From: Anaeramoeba flamelloides
Taxonomy: Eukaryota; Metamonada; Anaeramoebidae
Assembly (NCBI GenBank): GCA_027625915.1
Contig: JANTQA010000047.1
Coordinates: forward strand, 11,284,001-11,348,000
Direction: 5' to 3'
DNA: 64,000 bases
Below are positions 24,601 to 34,931 of the stretch, piece by piece; the first letter of the stretch is position 1; each line of letters begins with the position of its first letter. Position numbers and translations under genes: made by a program. The notes under the pieces are model-generated. The model searched no databases, was not told where the DNA came from, and worked only from the letters and a program-made list of their open reading frames with translations.

Positions 24601-27600
24601 TCATGGTGTTTACCTATAAAATCTATTTGGACTTAGTATACTATTGTATACGAAATTAGGTGTTATATTAGAAAATGAAGAAGAAAGAAGCAATTTATTT
24701 TTATTTGAAACGTGGGTTTTATACTCGGGCCACGAGTATTTTTGGCCACTGTAGAACAAAAATCAATTGATATTTCAATCAATATGATTTGTATATTCTG
24801 TTTTTGTTAAAAATATGAAATCAACTAAATTATATTTCAAAAATTGTGACTCACCTGAAATAATAAATTGAAAAAAAAAAAATTATTCTCTAGTATTCAA
24901 GAACAACTAATTCTTAAATCTTAATAATAATTCACTTTTTAGGTCATTATTAACCCTATAAAAGCCTGATATTTTAAAAATTAAAAAAAATAAAACCAAA
25001 AACCTATTAAAAAGTGATTCACAATGTTTGAAATGAGCATTACAGATTTTTTATTACTGAACTTTCACTGAGAAAAAGGTGACAAGAAGATTTTTTTGGT
25101 AATAATTTTCTGAATTTTAAAAGATATTACATAGTCTCAATTTTCTTCGTGGTTATTTGTCTTTTCAAAGATCTTTTTTTTTTTCAATGTGATCTTTTGC
25201 AAAAAAAAAAAGTATATAAAAAAAAAAAAAGAAAAAGAAAAAAAATACAAAAGAAAAATCAAAATTTGAAACAGCAAAAAAAATAAACTTTTATAAAAAA
25301 GAAAAAGTATAAATAAAAAAATAAATTAAATAACAAAAAACATACCAAAAGGATAGAATTTACGAATTAGTGTTCAATTATATGTAAAAAATTAAAGATG
25401 TTTTCATTCATCCAACATACTTTTTGAAAACATTTTATATCTGAATAAAAAAAAACAAACGAAAATTAAATAATTTTGATAGAGAAGGTTTAATAAAACA
25501 ATTTCATCATATCAAATTACATTTAAAATGTCACATTTATCTCACTCTTCCTTCTCGTACAGACAAACCTTTAATTTTGTATTTTCAGAAATATTTGGCT
25601 AAAAGCAGTGTTAACTTTAAATTTTTTCAAAATCATCCCATAAAATTCAACAAATAATTGAATAATTCTTTTATATTATTTTATTATTCATATTAATATT
25701 ACAAAAAAAAAATTATTTTTAAAATTCTATAGAATTTGGGAATAAAAAAACACAATACGTTTCATAATGGTGAATTTTTCAAATTAAGTGTTGGAGCAGA
25801 TCTCTCACAAGAGAACAAATTACTTAGCTTTACAAGACCACTCTTTCAAAAGAATTCCTATAATTTGCGTGGACTAAATATCTCAATGATACAAGAACAG
25901 TTTAAGCAATTTGATAAATTTCAAACAAAAACAACAGGTTGTCATATAGCATATAGCTCAAGAATATTAAATGATTATTACAATTCAAAGCCTAATAACA
26001 TTAGAATCCCAAAAGGTTTACATTTACTCTCATTAAATCTCCAATTACGATATTTCCAAATACCAGATGATGAGAAATATTTAATATACCGCCAAAATGC
26101 CTCAGAACAATATAAATCTTCAATAAAATATTCTTATGAAATTGATAAGAGAAATAACACCCATTTCCCCACAAGCGGATATTTATTATCCACAAAATCT
26201 GTAAGTTTCTATACAAATATTTCTCTGTATATACCCATGTTTAATTAATCATTTTAATAATGAATATATTGGAAAATTAGGTCATTTAATAATTATTAAT
26301 AAATAAATTTAAGTGCCATATCCATACATTCAAATATATATATATATATAAAGGATTTGTAATATGAGGTCTTTTATTTGAAAATAATTTACCAAACTTG
26401 GCTTCTTCTTACTTTTGTAAGATTTTTCTTCATTGTTTTTCAACCTTTAGTTCGCCAAAAAAACAACTAATTGATTCTGAAAATTAAAAATCTTTATTTT
26501 TCTTCTTTTTAGCTCAACTAACGGCTGAAAATCAATTAAGAAAAATTTTTGAATTGTTTTGTATTTAACATTTCAGAAATATCATAACTTTTTATATCAA
26601 TTTAATAACCGGTTAAAAGCCCATCTATAAGTTTTATAAGATCAAATGATTATCAAATGAAATTTATGCAATAAACAATGATCAATTTTTAATTTCATTA
26701 AAAAAGAAAACAAATTAAAAATGAATAAAGTGAATTATTTGTAAAAAGTGTGATATAAACTCCAATTCAAAATTTCTTTACCACACCAAAATTTGATGTT
26801 TGAAAACAAAAAATTTTTATTTAATCAATTCTAGAAGAAATATCAAATTAGAACCATTCGGTAATTGAAATGTTAACAATTATTTATAACACACAATACT
26901 CACTAAACAAAAAATAAATAATTCCAATACTAAAAAAAAACCACTGATGTATCAAAATTTTGGAGTCAGAGAACAACAAAAAAAATGTATGGGTAAATTT
27001 GTTGAAAATTTCTATTAACAAGTATTGATCGATCAAAGGATAAAATACCATCAATTAAATTTTATTTGGGTTTGTCTATTCAAAAGAACCAAATTGTAAC
27101 CTAATCTTAATCAACCTAAAAAAATTTTCAAAATAAAGCTTATAAGTAATTCAAAAAATGAAATGAAAACAAAAAACTAAAAAATAATTAAAATAATTTT
27201 GAAATATTTGTTAAAAACAAAATTATTTCCAATTTGTAAGGGAATTGCATTATTGTTATTCTTTTAATCATTTTAACTGTGCCAAAAAAAATTGAATTGT
27301 GGGTTTAGCGTTAACACTGCTTTATTTGTTAAAGAGAGAATTCTGAAGTGGCTAATTTCGTAACTTCTAATTCAAAGAGTGAATAGACACATTTTTTAGA
27401 ATCTATTTTAAACTTAATTTTCTAAAATAAGGTTGAAAATTAAAGAGTCTATAAAAAAAGAATAAGAAAATCAAGAATAAATAAAAAAATGAATAAATTT
27501 TTTAAAAATAGATAAGAAAAATGTTTAGAGTTTATTGGAATTGAGATGAATTTGTGTGTTATAGATGATCCAAATCCATTTCAGATTTGAGATCTTTTTT

Positions 27601-30004
27601 CCTTCAATAGTGCATGTTGAGTCATATTAGTCAGAAAAGATTCTTATGTAATGTAATAAATTTCTTTTTTTATGTTCATTTCCCTCACCAATTCATCTTT
27701 TTCTTCATTAATAACAATTTTAAAATCTAAAATGATTTTTTTTGATTTTTTTTTTCAATTGGTTCCTTTTTTTTTTTAGATCTTTTTAAATCCCAATATG
27801 AAGTGATCGATATCATCAATTTTTTTACGAAAACATAGGTATATTTTGGAATCTACTTCCTTTTCTCGTATTTGTATGTTCATCTATTTAATCCATTTGT
27901 AAAAGATTTTAATTTGAATAGAGTTATTGATGATTTCCATTTTATGTATGGAATTTTTTTTTCTTAAAATTTGTCTGGAAATAGGCTAATTTTAAGATAT
28001 CTTTTTCATTTCGAGTTTCTTACTCTTTTGATGATTCGACTTTGGCTTATATTGATTTAATCTGAGTCTCATGATTTTTTTTTTTGATCTCTTCTTCTCC
28101 CATATTTCCCCAGTCAATGTTGTACTATTTCTTTCATCCATTTTCAATAAATCTTTAGCTAGATGGTTTAAGTCATGTGATTTTAGTTTTTTGATGAAAT
28201 TTACTTTCCTTCGAAGAATCATAGGTAGGGTGTGGGTTCTGTTCTTGTTTACCATTTGAGTATGTTTGTGGGAGTTACATATTTGAACTTTTACTTATAT
28301 CTTTCAGTTTTTTTAAATACAAGTATCTATAGCTTTAATTATTTTTTTTAGTTTTTTTATTAATTCAAGGATCTATTTTTTTGGATGTCTGCCTGTCTTT
28401 GATTAAAAATGTATAATCCAGTTAATTCTAGAGTTAAGATTACTGCTTTAAAAAGTTCCTTTTGAATTTTAGTTTAGTTTCTTAATATCTTTTAAATGAT
28501 TTATAAAATAATTTTCCTAATTTATATCTTCTTCTCACGATATACTTTTTAATTTATAATATTTCTTAATCATAAAAAAAATTGACTCTTCATAAAATAA
28601 GATTTAAACAGTTCCATTACGTGAAATTAAAGATACATTATTTTTTTTATCTTTAAATGGACATTAATATAAACTATTTTTCATTATAAAAGGGCACATC
28701 ATTAAAAGCCATATTTTAAATCGAAGAGCACTACTTTTAAGTTTAATCAAGAGAGAGATTGGGGTACTCCAAAAAACCACATGATTTTTATCAAGCTTTC
28801 AGCCTTATCAAACTTTCAAACACTTTTCAGACAATTTACAAACCTTACAAAAACTTTCCGACGCTTTTAGACAACTTAAAATCCTTTAAAGCCCTTTCCA
28901 ACACTTTTAAATGGAAAATGCGTTGTAAAATTGAAAAGATTTTATAAAAGTCACGAGATTTTTTGTCGTGGGAAATAGTTATGTTTTATCATTTTTTTTT
29001 ATCTTTTTCAACTTTTGATCTGTTTGGTTTTTCATTTCATTAAAAAATTTCAAGACAATTAATATTTCCTTTTAATATAAAAAGAAATTTCTCAGATGAT
29101 CGGGTCTTTAATTTCGTGTAGAATTGTTCAGTAGAGTAAAAAAAAAACCCAACAGTGTTTAGATCGAAAAAATCAGTTCACATATTTTCCTTTTTTTAAG
29201 GCAAATGGTTTTACAAAAAGCAACACAATTTCCAAAAAATGAAAAACTAAAAAAAAATAAAAAAAAAACAATTCTTTGTTTTGAGAAAAAAAAAATGAAA
29301 CCCAAAAAAATGTAATTGGAAAAATAATTATAAATTCTGAATTTTAACGTATCAGCCTAATGGAAACAAATCTCAAAAATATAATATAAATTACATTTAA
29401 TATTTTAACATAGGAACTTGCTGGACTTGGGTTTGGCGCAAAATTTATCAAAAGCGAAATGAAAGCACATACTCACTTCTCAATTGGAAAGGGATTTAGT
29501 TTCGGATTAATTGGTGCCCTTGGGCTTACCACTTCATTATCAAAAGGATCACTCCTTGGTTCATTAGATCGATTTAAACAACAAAAGAATATTTCATTAT
29601 CTGAACATTGGCAAACCATTAAAGGGTTAATGTCAAACGCAACAAATGATGGTGAAAGCGCAGGTACAGAAGATAAAGTTATTTTTGACGGTTCACACCG
29701 TTTAGGTGGTGATTCTTATGGAAGATTTACTGCAATGTTCAGGCACCTTTATCCCATTTCTAAAAAAAAAAATCTTAAAATTGGTACAACATTATTTTTC
29801 AATACAAACACATTTGGCTTTGCCGATTTTCTCAACGGATCAACTTTTAAAAAATTAAAAAATTTAGCTTCATATAGTAAATCCTCGTGTGGCCTTTCCT
29901 TAGGTTTACTTAAAAAAAATTCAGTTTATTCATTAACAGTAGCCTATGACTTAAAAGACAATTCGAAAAAACCTTCATTCTTTTTAAATTATGATTTTAA
30001 TTAA
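21661..30004 (+). CDS. sam50: Sam50/Tob55, mitochondrial outer-membrane beta-barrel assembly protein
   Basis: Firm exons: 21748-21969, 22094-22246, 25733-26200, 29414-30004, all joined in phase 0. A four-codon first exon at 21661-21672 (MLKR, then GTACCT) is only a guess. The total is about 481 residues, normal for Sam50 (about 470-485). Exons 1-2 encode a POTRA domain (VQAFSKTNPKIIYDRLS, TLEEVLEESKKAI), which in this family handles incoming barrel precursors. The rest is an Omp85 barrel. Landmarks that align with animal Sam50 are IDKRNNTHFPTSGYLL, then ELAG across the last intron, LGGDSYGRF, FFNTNTF and a C-terminal strand ending FFLNYDF. The loop-6 RGF motif of the family seems to be IKGL here. 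Alignment to human Sam50 from memory leaves no gap, so no exon appears to be missing. It inserts beta-barrel proteins into the outer membrane of a mitochondrion or related organelle. Confidence 0.88.
22476..22861. mobile_element. MITE with GTTCAGGTTTTTAGG ends, TA duplication
   Basis: 386 bp. Inverted ends of about 40 bp (GTTCAGGTTTTTAGGATCTT and its complement CCTAAAAACCTTAAC) flanked by TA at 22474-22475 and 22862-22863. Lies in the sam50 intron. Tc1/mariner-type insertion by its TA. Confidence 0.85.
23345..23745. repeat. hairpin-cluster element, locus 2
   Basis: At least three long palindromes in a row: 23395-23475 (arms of about 39 bp around TTT), 23570-23655 (A/T-rich arms from CCTAGGTTTTTT) and 23656-23732 (arms GAATTCAAAAGAAT). 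Linkers read AGTGTCGTAGAGTGCCG and AGTGCCGTAGAGTGCC. Inside the sam50 intron. Confidence 0.75.
23965..24202. mobile_element. MITE with ATACTGATAAATTC ends, copy 2
   Basis: About 238 bp, ends ATACTGATAAATTCTAA and TTAGAATTTATCAGTAT inverted. The body matches 8814-9050. Confidence 0.8.
24281..24751 (+). repeat. dispersed repeat R1, copy 1
   Basis: About 470 bp. Starts near CGTATATACTTGG, contains CACATTCAATGATCAAAGAAAC and GATATTGGTTTCTT, and ends at GGCCACTG before TA. Other copies are at 32137-32655, 37427-38273 and 54235-54704. The right end CACTG|TA suggests a TA-inserting element, but no matching left end is clear. Confidence 0.7.
24834..25202 (+). repeat. MITE-like repeat F10, copy 1
   Basis: ATTTCAAAAATTGTGACTCA at 24834 is mirrored by GTGATTCACAATGTTTGAAAT ending at 25034, so a MITE of about 200 bp is nested in or fused to a longer shared unit ending GATCTTTTGCAAAA. 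Similar to 40590-40951, and reversed at 51579-51885. Confidence 0.65.
26945..27318. repeat. dispersed repeat G, copy 2
   Basis: In the sam50 intron. Shares ATGTATGGGTAAATTTGTTGAA and TTGATCGATCAAA blocks with 58470-58810, and the AAAATTTTGG end motif. Confidence 0.6.
27570..28480 (-). mobile_element. LINE remnant, antisense, in sam50 intron
   Basis: The reverse complement keeps an 87-codon open stretch (28255-27992; VNKNRTHTLPMILRRKVNFI, then SHDLNHLAKDL and NSTTLTGEIWEKK). Further on it reads IYLCFRKKIDDIDHFILGF, a LINE C-terminal knuckle pattern. Its plus-strand sequence aligns with 18780-19060. Truncated and decayed. Confidence 0.55.
28785..28965. repeat. repeat shared with the foldback element
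   Basis: Rich in CTTTCAAACACTTT, CCTTACAAAAACTTT and ending GTTGTAAAA...AAAGTCxxGAGATTTTTT. The same blocks occur at 31395-31540 inside the 30.5-31.7 kb element. Confidence 0.55.
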
Positions 30005-30463
30005 TTTTAAATCTCAGAAAATTTAAAAGTCATAAGATAATAAAGTAAAAAAGAAAAAAATAACACAATTATATCCAAATACTTTCTCTCAAAATTAATA
30101 TGAAATAATTGGGTGCCTTAAACCCTAAAATCAAGAATAGTTTCAATTTGAATCGATTTTTAGTTTCTGTAATGATTTTTCTTTTCGAATTAAGAATAAA
30201 TAAGGTAATAAACAGTTTTTATTAGTATTTTTTTATATATTATCCTTTTGACAGTAAATTATTTTGTGTTAATGAGTTTGCGTCGATCTTGGAAAAGTCT
30301 AAGATTAAAGTATCTTGTTTTTGAATGTAAATCACATTAGTGTGACATGGTTCAAATGTCTCTCAAAAAATCGATTAGTAAAGTAATATTTGTTGATTAA
30401 ATCAATTAACAATGATTCTATGTATTAGTAAAAAACACCAAGAATTCCAGAAAAAATATGTAT
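30005..30463. other. 3' flank of sam50
   Basis: A/T-rich; GATAATAAAG at about 30036 could serve as a poly(A) signal. Nothing else seen. Confidence 0.4.
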
Positions 30464-30465
30464 TA

Positions 30466-31700
30466 GAGGTTTTGATGATAACATGATTAATTCACGATAA
30501 AGTTACAAAAATCGCGATAATTTCTATCAAATCGCGATAATATCAGAAAATCGCGATATTCAATATTATCGCGATAATATAACAAATCGCAATAATTCTA
30601 TAAAATCGCAATAAATGCCAAAATATCGCGATTAAAAAGTAATCGCGATAAAATAGTTTATGGGTTTTTGGGTTAATTCAGAAATATTTTCAACAAAAAA
30701 ATTTTTTTTGATCAAAAAATAGATTAGGTGAAAAAAAGTCATTCTTTGAAAAAACAACAAAAAAAGATACTTGATCCAATCAAGGATCAGATCAAAGAGT
30801 TTTATTGTGTTTTCATTTTGTTTGGTTGACAAACCTATCGATCCTTTAAGATCAACAACAATAAGAACTAAATAGAAATAAATATTTTTTCGTTAATCGT
30901 GGTGTTGTAAATTGAGTTGAATAAAAGACCTTCTAAAACAACCAACCCTTTGTCCGTTCTTTAAAAAATGTGTTTACTTGGGTTAAAAGATTTTCATTAT
31001 TCTCGGAAAGCTAAAAGGGATCGGTAAACTTTTCAAAAGCTTTCACAACATCCTTGTCAGATGATCACCAATTATTAAGATTTTGTATAGAAATTGTTTT
31101 CTTCTTGTTCTTTTTCTTCTTTGAACATCTTTGTATTGGACAGAAAACACAATTAGAGCTTAGAGGTTTTTGTTTGATCGATCACCAATAAGAAGGAAAA
31201 TTATTCTTAATTCTTTTTTGCTATTTAAAGTTGTGAAAGTAACAACTCCATTGTAAGAAAACACATCTATCTTATATTCAGTTATATTGTTGGAATGGGT
31301 AATTATTAGTTTGATCATAAAATTTGTTGGAGATTATATATTTTGTTAAAAAAAAAATGAAAAGAAAAATCATTTTTTTCCAGAACAAACCAAACTCATG
31401 GCCTTTACAAAAACTTTACTTCTTTCAAAACTTTCAAACACTTGAAGACAGTACACAACCCTTACAAACACTTTCAAACATTTATGAAAGGGGAAAGTGT
31501 TGTAAAAGTCTCAAGACCTTGTTAAAAGTCTAGAGATTTTTTTAAGGTAATCTCAAAAAAATAATTTTTCATTTTTTCGCGATAATATGAATATCGCGAT
31601 GATGTTGAAAATCGCGATAAAGTTGGACGAATCACGATTTTTAATATTATCGCGATTTTATTGTTAATATCATGATAATATATGTTATCATCAAAACCTC
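30466..31700. mobile_element. foldback element with TCGCGA-repeat arms
   Basis: About 1.2 kb. Ends GAGGTTTTGATGATAACAT and ATATGTTATCATCAAAACCTC are inverted and flanked by TA (30464-30465, 31701-31702). Inside each end is an array of ATCGCGATAA and near variants: about nine on the left (30491-30650) and five on the right (31576-31655). The middle has no recognisable transposase but carries a repeat also found at 28785-28965. CG-containing words are otherwise rare here. Confidence 0.8.
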
Positions 31701-31702
31701 TA

Positions 31703-32136
31703 TTTCATGACAAATTTAAAGGTTGAGCAACCAATATTTCTGACTCCAAAGTCACAAAATATCTTTCTTAAATTTGTGGCTCGAAATGTAGATTTATTGA
31801 TAAAAAATTTGATTTTTTAAAAAATCAAATTATTAACCAATAGACAGATTCTATCACAAATTATTTTGCGAATATTGAAAATATATTGATGGATTACAAC
31901 TGGCTTTATAAAAAAGAAACAAAACTAATCTGTGTTTGGTTTTTTATATTGATGATTATTGAGTTAATCTTTGAAATTAAAAAATTGAAAAAATAGTTAC
32001 TTTGGGTAAGTTCTAACATATGAATTATTAAATATTGGGATATTATTATTATTTGGTTTTTATTTTTAGATTTTGAAAAGGAATTAAAAAAAAATTTTAA
32101 AATGACAATTTTTCTAAGTGATCATTAGTACTGTTT
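31703..32136. other. intergenic, nothing recognised
   Basis: A/T-rich flank between the foldback element and repeat R1; a short palindrome ATTTGATTTTTTAAAAAATCAAAT sits near 31807-31830. Confidence 0.4.
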
Positions 32137-32655
32137 TTAAAATAGTGTGTGCAGATAAGTTTAATCAGTGTTTCGAAATAAAAAGTCTGTTTTTTTTTGT
32201 TATAGAAGATCTATACATTAAATGATTAAATAAACTAACAATAAACCCTAATTGGATATGGTATTGGTTTCTTAAAGTTCTATTATTAAAAAGAAAATCG
32301 AAAAATCAAGGATCAAATTGGAAAAATTTATCTTGAAAAATAGAGTAAATTTTTCATTAAATTTTTATCACGGAAATAGTAATATGAATGTTGTAAAAAA
32401 TAGAGTTTTTACAACATTTCATATTTACCTTTGATATCAAAAATAAAAAAAAATATTTTCAAAAAAAGTAAATATTTTACAAACATTTTGAATAAAATTC
32501 ATTCCAATATATATTTTAGTAAAAATATTATGGGTTTTACTTTCAAAATTGATTTGAACTCGGGTATACTATTGGGTAGTCAATTGGATGTTGTATTGGA
32601 ACAAGAAGAAAAAAAACAAGGATTATATTTTGAAACATGGATTATAGTTGTTATA
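32137..32655 (+). repeat. dispersed repeat R1, copy 2
   Basis: Contains ACATTAAATGATTAAATAAAC, TATGGTATTGGTTTCTTAAAG and TTGGAACAAGAAGAAAAAA. It shows the empty site ATTATTAAAAAGAAA, where copy 3 (37427-38273) carries a MITE. Confidence 0.75.
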
Positions 32656-33689
32656 TATATAATATTTTGATAGCTATAAACTCAAAATATTAATAGTTTT
32701 GGAAGAATTTATAGTCTAGAAAAGATTAGATTATACTTTATGAAACTTTAACAATTAAATGTTTTTTTCGTGTAGTTCTCTCTTCTTTTTCGCTCTTTTG
32801 GACAAAAAAAACAATTTACGAAACCTTAAGGTATTTTTTTGATCCAAAAATTCCTTAAAAAAGGTGGCAATCATTTTATCAAACATTATCTTTTACCCAA
32901 ATAACTTATTTTTCCTTCAAACTTTTTTAATTTTTAAACTTTTAAAAATTCATTAGTAGTTTACAGACCAATATAAAACATAAATTTAGAAATTCAAACT
33001 AAGATTCTTCCTAAAAAAATTAATTAAGGTTGTTTCAATAACATGTGTTGATGTTTTCCTTGTTTATGTTTTTGAAATTTTTTTATTTTTTTTTGTTTAT
33101 AGCTGTTATTGTTTTTTTTAAAAAAACAGCTATTTTTTTTTCATTAATTTTGTTATGATATTTTATTCTATTTTTCATGAAAAAAACAGTTTACTAAAAT
33201 TTATTTCCCTATCAAAAAGTAACTAAATTCGATAATTTTATTGAATTGTTTTTCTACAGTCTTCTAATTCCGATCAACCTATTTTTGAACAAAGCTAACC
33301 AAATTTAAACAAACTCGTCACCAAAATATAAAACAACCTTAGCTTTCAATTTGATCCGAAAAAAAAACAACAAAAAATAGATTAAGATTTTCACGATTAA
33401 CTGATTTGTGGTTATCTAAATGTACAAAAATGAGATATAAATTTTTCAAGTTTTATTGAAAAATGAAGTTAAGTGAAAAAAATTTAATTGCACTCCCTTT
33501 TTTTACTTTAGTCAATCGTCTTCAAATCATCTCTTGGAATTGTAGATCTTTATTTATTTATTTGGTTCTTTTTTGTGTTCTATATTGGGTAAGAGAAGAA
33601 TCCTAAATGAAGCAATATTTGAGAATTGAAATTAAAGGTACTATTTGTTGTAAAATAAATGGAACCAAATTTTAATCCAGCTTTCCAAA
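32656..33689. other. intergenic, no gene recognised
   Basis: A/T-rich with a short perfect inverted repeat AGCTGTTATTGTTTTTTTTA/AAAAAACAGCTATT near 33101-33135. No ORF with coding character. Confidence 0.4.
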
Positions 33690-33990
33690 TAAAAATTTTA
33701 ATAAGGTCCATTGAAAATCATGTAATTTTTCAACAGTTTAATACTTAAAATCAGCTTAAATTATTAATTTCCCTTGTAGAATTTGGGACCTTTGGTGGTT
33801 ATGAAGAATTCTTTAGAATGTGATTGAAAATTTTTGAAAGCTAAAAGAAATTTTTGATTCTTATTATTTTTAAATTAAAAGTATTAATTTAGGTATTATA
33901 GAATTGGGAACTTGGTGTTTTGTCTGAACTCTATTGAGCAGTTGTGATTTTTTGGAAAGCTGAATGAAAATTAAGATCATTTTATTAGGA
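33690..33990. repeat. repeat R3, two tandem units
   Basis: Two related units, the first with CTTAAAATCAGCTTAAATTA and TAGAATTTGGGACC, the second with TAGAATTGGGAACTTGG and GAAAGCTGAATGAAAATT. A third unit is at 35540-35710. Confidence 0.5.
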
Positions 33991-34312
33991 AATTAACATA
34001 AATTAGCTATTTTTTTATCATCAAAATTGCTCCAAAACAAATGGCCAAGTTATTTGAAAATCAATTTTTGTTTGATAAGTATTATTAAGAGAGCTAACCA
34101 AATTTTTAAAAGTATCATTCTTCTTTGATTAAATCATGACTTTTCAATTTTTCAATACATAAGGAAAAAATATTTAGGAAAACTTTGATAAAAAAAGTAA
34201 TAGTATGTCTTGGGGAATGAAAATACAATTGACAACCAGGTTTCCTTTTTAAAAAATAAACACACTCTTGAAAACTTGACAATTTCAACAAAAAATATAA
34301 TAAGAAAACTAT

Positions 34313-34487
34313 TCTTGTATTTGAATTCTAAGTTGGTTAAAATTTTCACTTCCTTTTCAGGATTTTTGATATTTGTCTTTAATAAAAAGATTTTTCTCAG
34401 AAGTGTTCTTATTTGGTAATACTCGATTTGAAAAGGGAAATTGAAAATTAAGTGAAAATTTTTTCCCATTTATAATTCCAATATTAG
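34313..34487. mobile_element. CTGGTATTTGAAT-type MITE, worn copy
   Basis: About 175 bp just upstream of the carrier-like gene. GTATTTGAATTCTAAGTTGG and AAAATTTTCACTTCCTTTTC on the left, mirrored by AAGTGAAAATTTTTTCCCA on the right. Same family as 35762-35924. Confidence 0.65.
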
Positions 34488-34931
34488 TATTCGAAAAAGT
34501 TGAAAAACAACACAATTCAACCACTTTTCGAAAAAATTTTGCAATAAATCTATATTTATTCCAACATGTTCTTGAAACAACTGTACACTTCAAATAAAAA
34601 TATCTGAGAAAAATAACAACTTCATAATAATGCTTTTAACTTTTTTATTTACTTGACAATTCTCGAAAATGCTTTTGCGAGTTTTGTCGAACGAATTTTA
34701 TTGGTCTAAATCCAAGGATATCTTGTAAATTAATAGAAAACATAATTGGAGTTTGAAAAAAAAATTTGCAAAGTCGTTTTTCAAGTTATTTAAAAGAGAA
34801 AATGGAATACAAAAGTTTAAAACGTTTTTTGGTATTTAACAGTCTTCGTAGAATTAAAAGGATAATTGTAATCAACCAAAAATTCTCTGAAAAATTATTT
34901 TTTTAATATTTTTAACCTTTCTTGAATCTTT
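34488..34931. other. upstream flank of the carrier-like gene
   Basis: A/T-rich, no repeat match. An in-frame TGA lies two codons before the ATG at 34932. Confidence 0.4.

Larger units (their letters stand above)
22247..25732 (+). other. 3.5 kb intron of sam50 with nested repeats
   Basis: Donor CTG|GTAAAG and acceptor CTATAG|AAT join ISNPLL to NLGIKKH in phase 0. The intron contains a TA-flanked MITE (22476-22861), a hairpin cluster (23345-23745), a MITE with ATACTGATAAATTC ends (23965-24202), a dispersed repeat (24281-24751) and another MITE-like repeat (24834-25202). An earlier donor at 22209 would give phase 1 and break the frame. Confidence 0.8.
26201..29413 (+). other. 3.2 kb intron of sam50 with LINE remnant
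   Basis: Donor TCT|GTAAGT and acceptor CATAG|GAA join GYLLSTKS to ELAGLGFG. This continuity is characteristic of Sam50. Inside lie a dispersed repeat (26945-27318), an antisense LINE fragment (27570-28480) and a repeat at 28785-28965 that recurs in the 30.5-31.7 kb foldback element. Confidence 0.85.
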
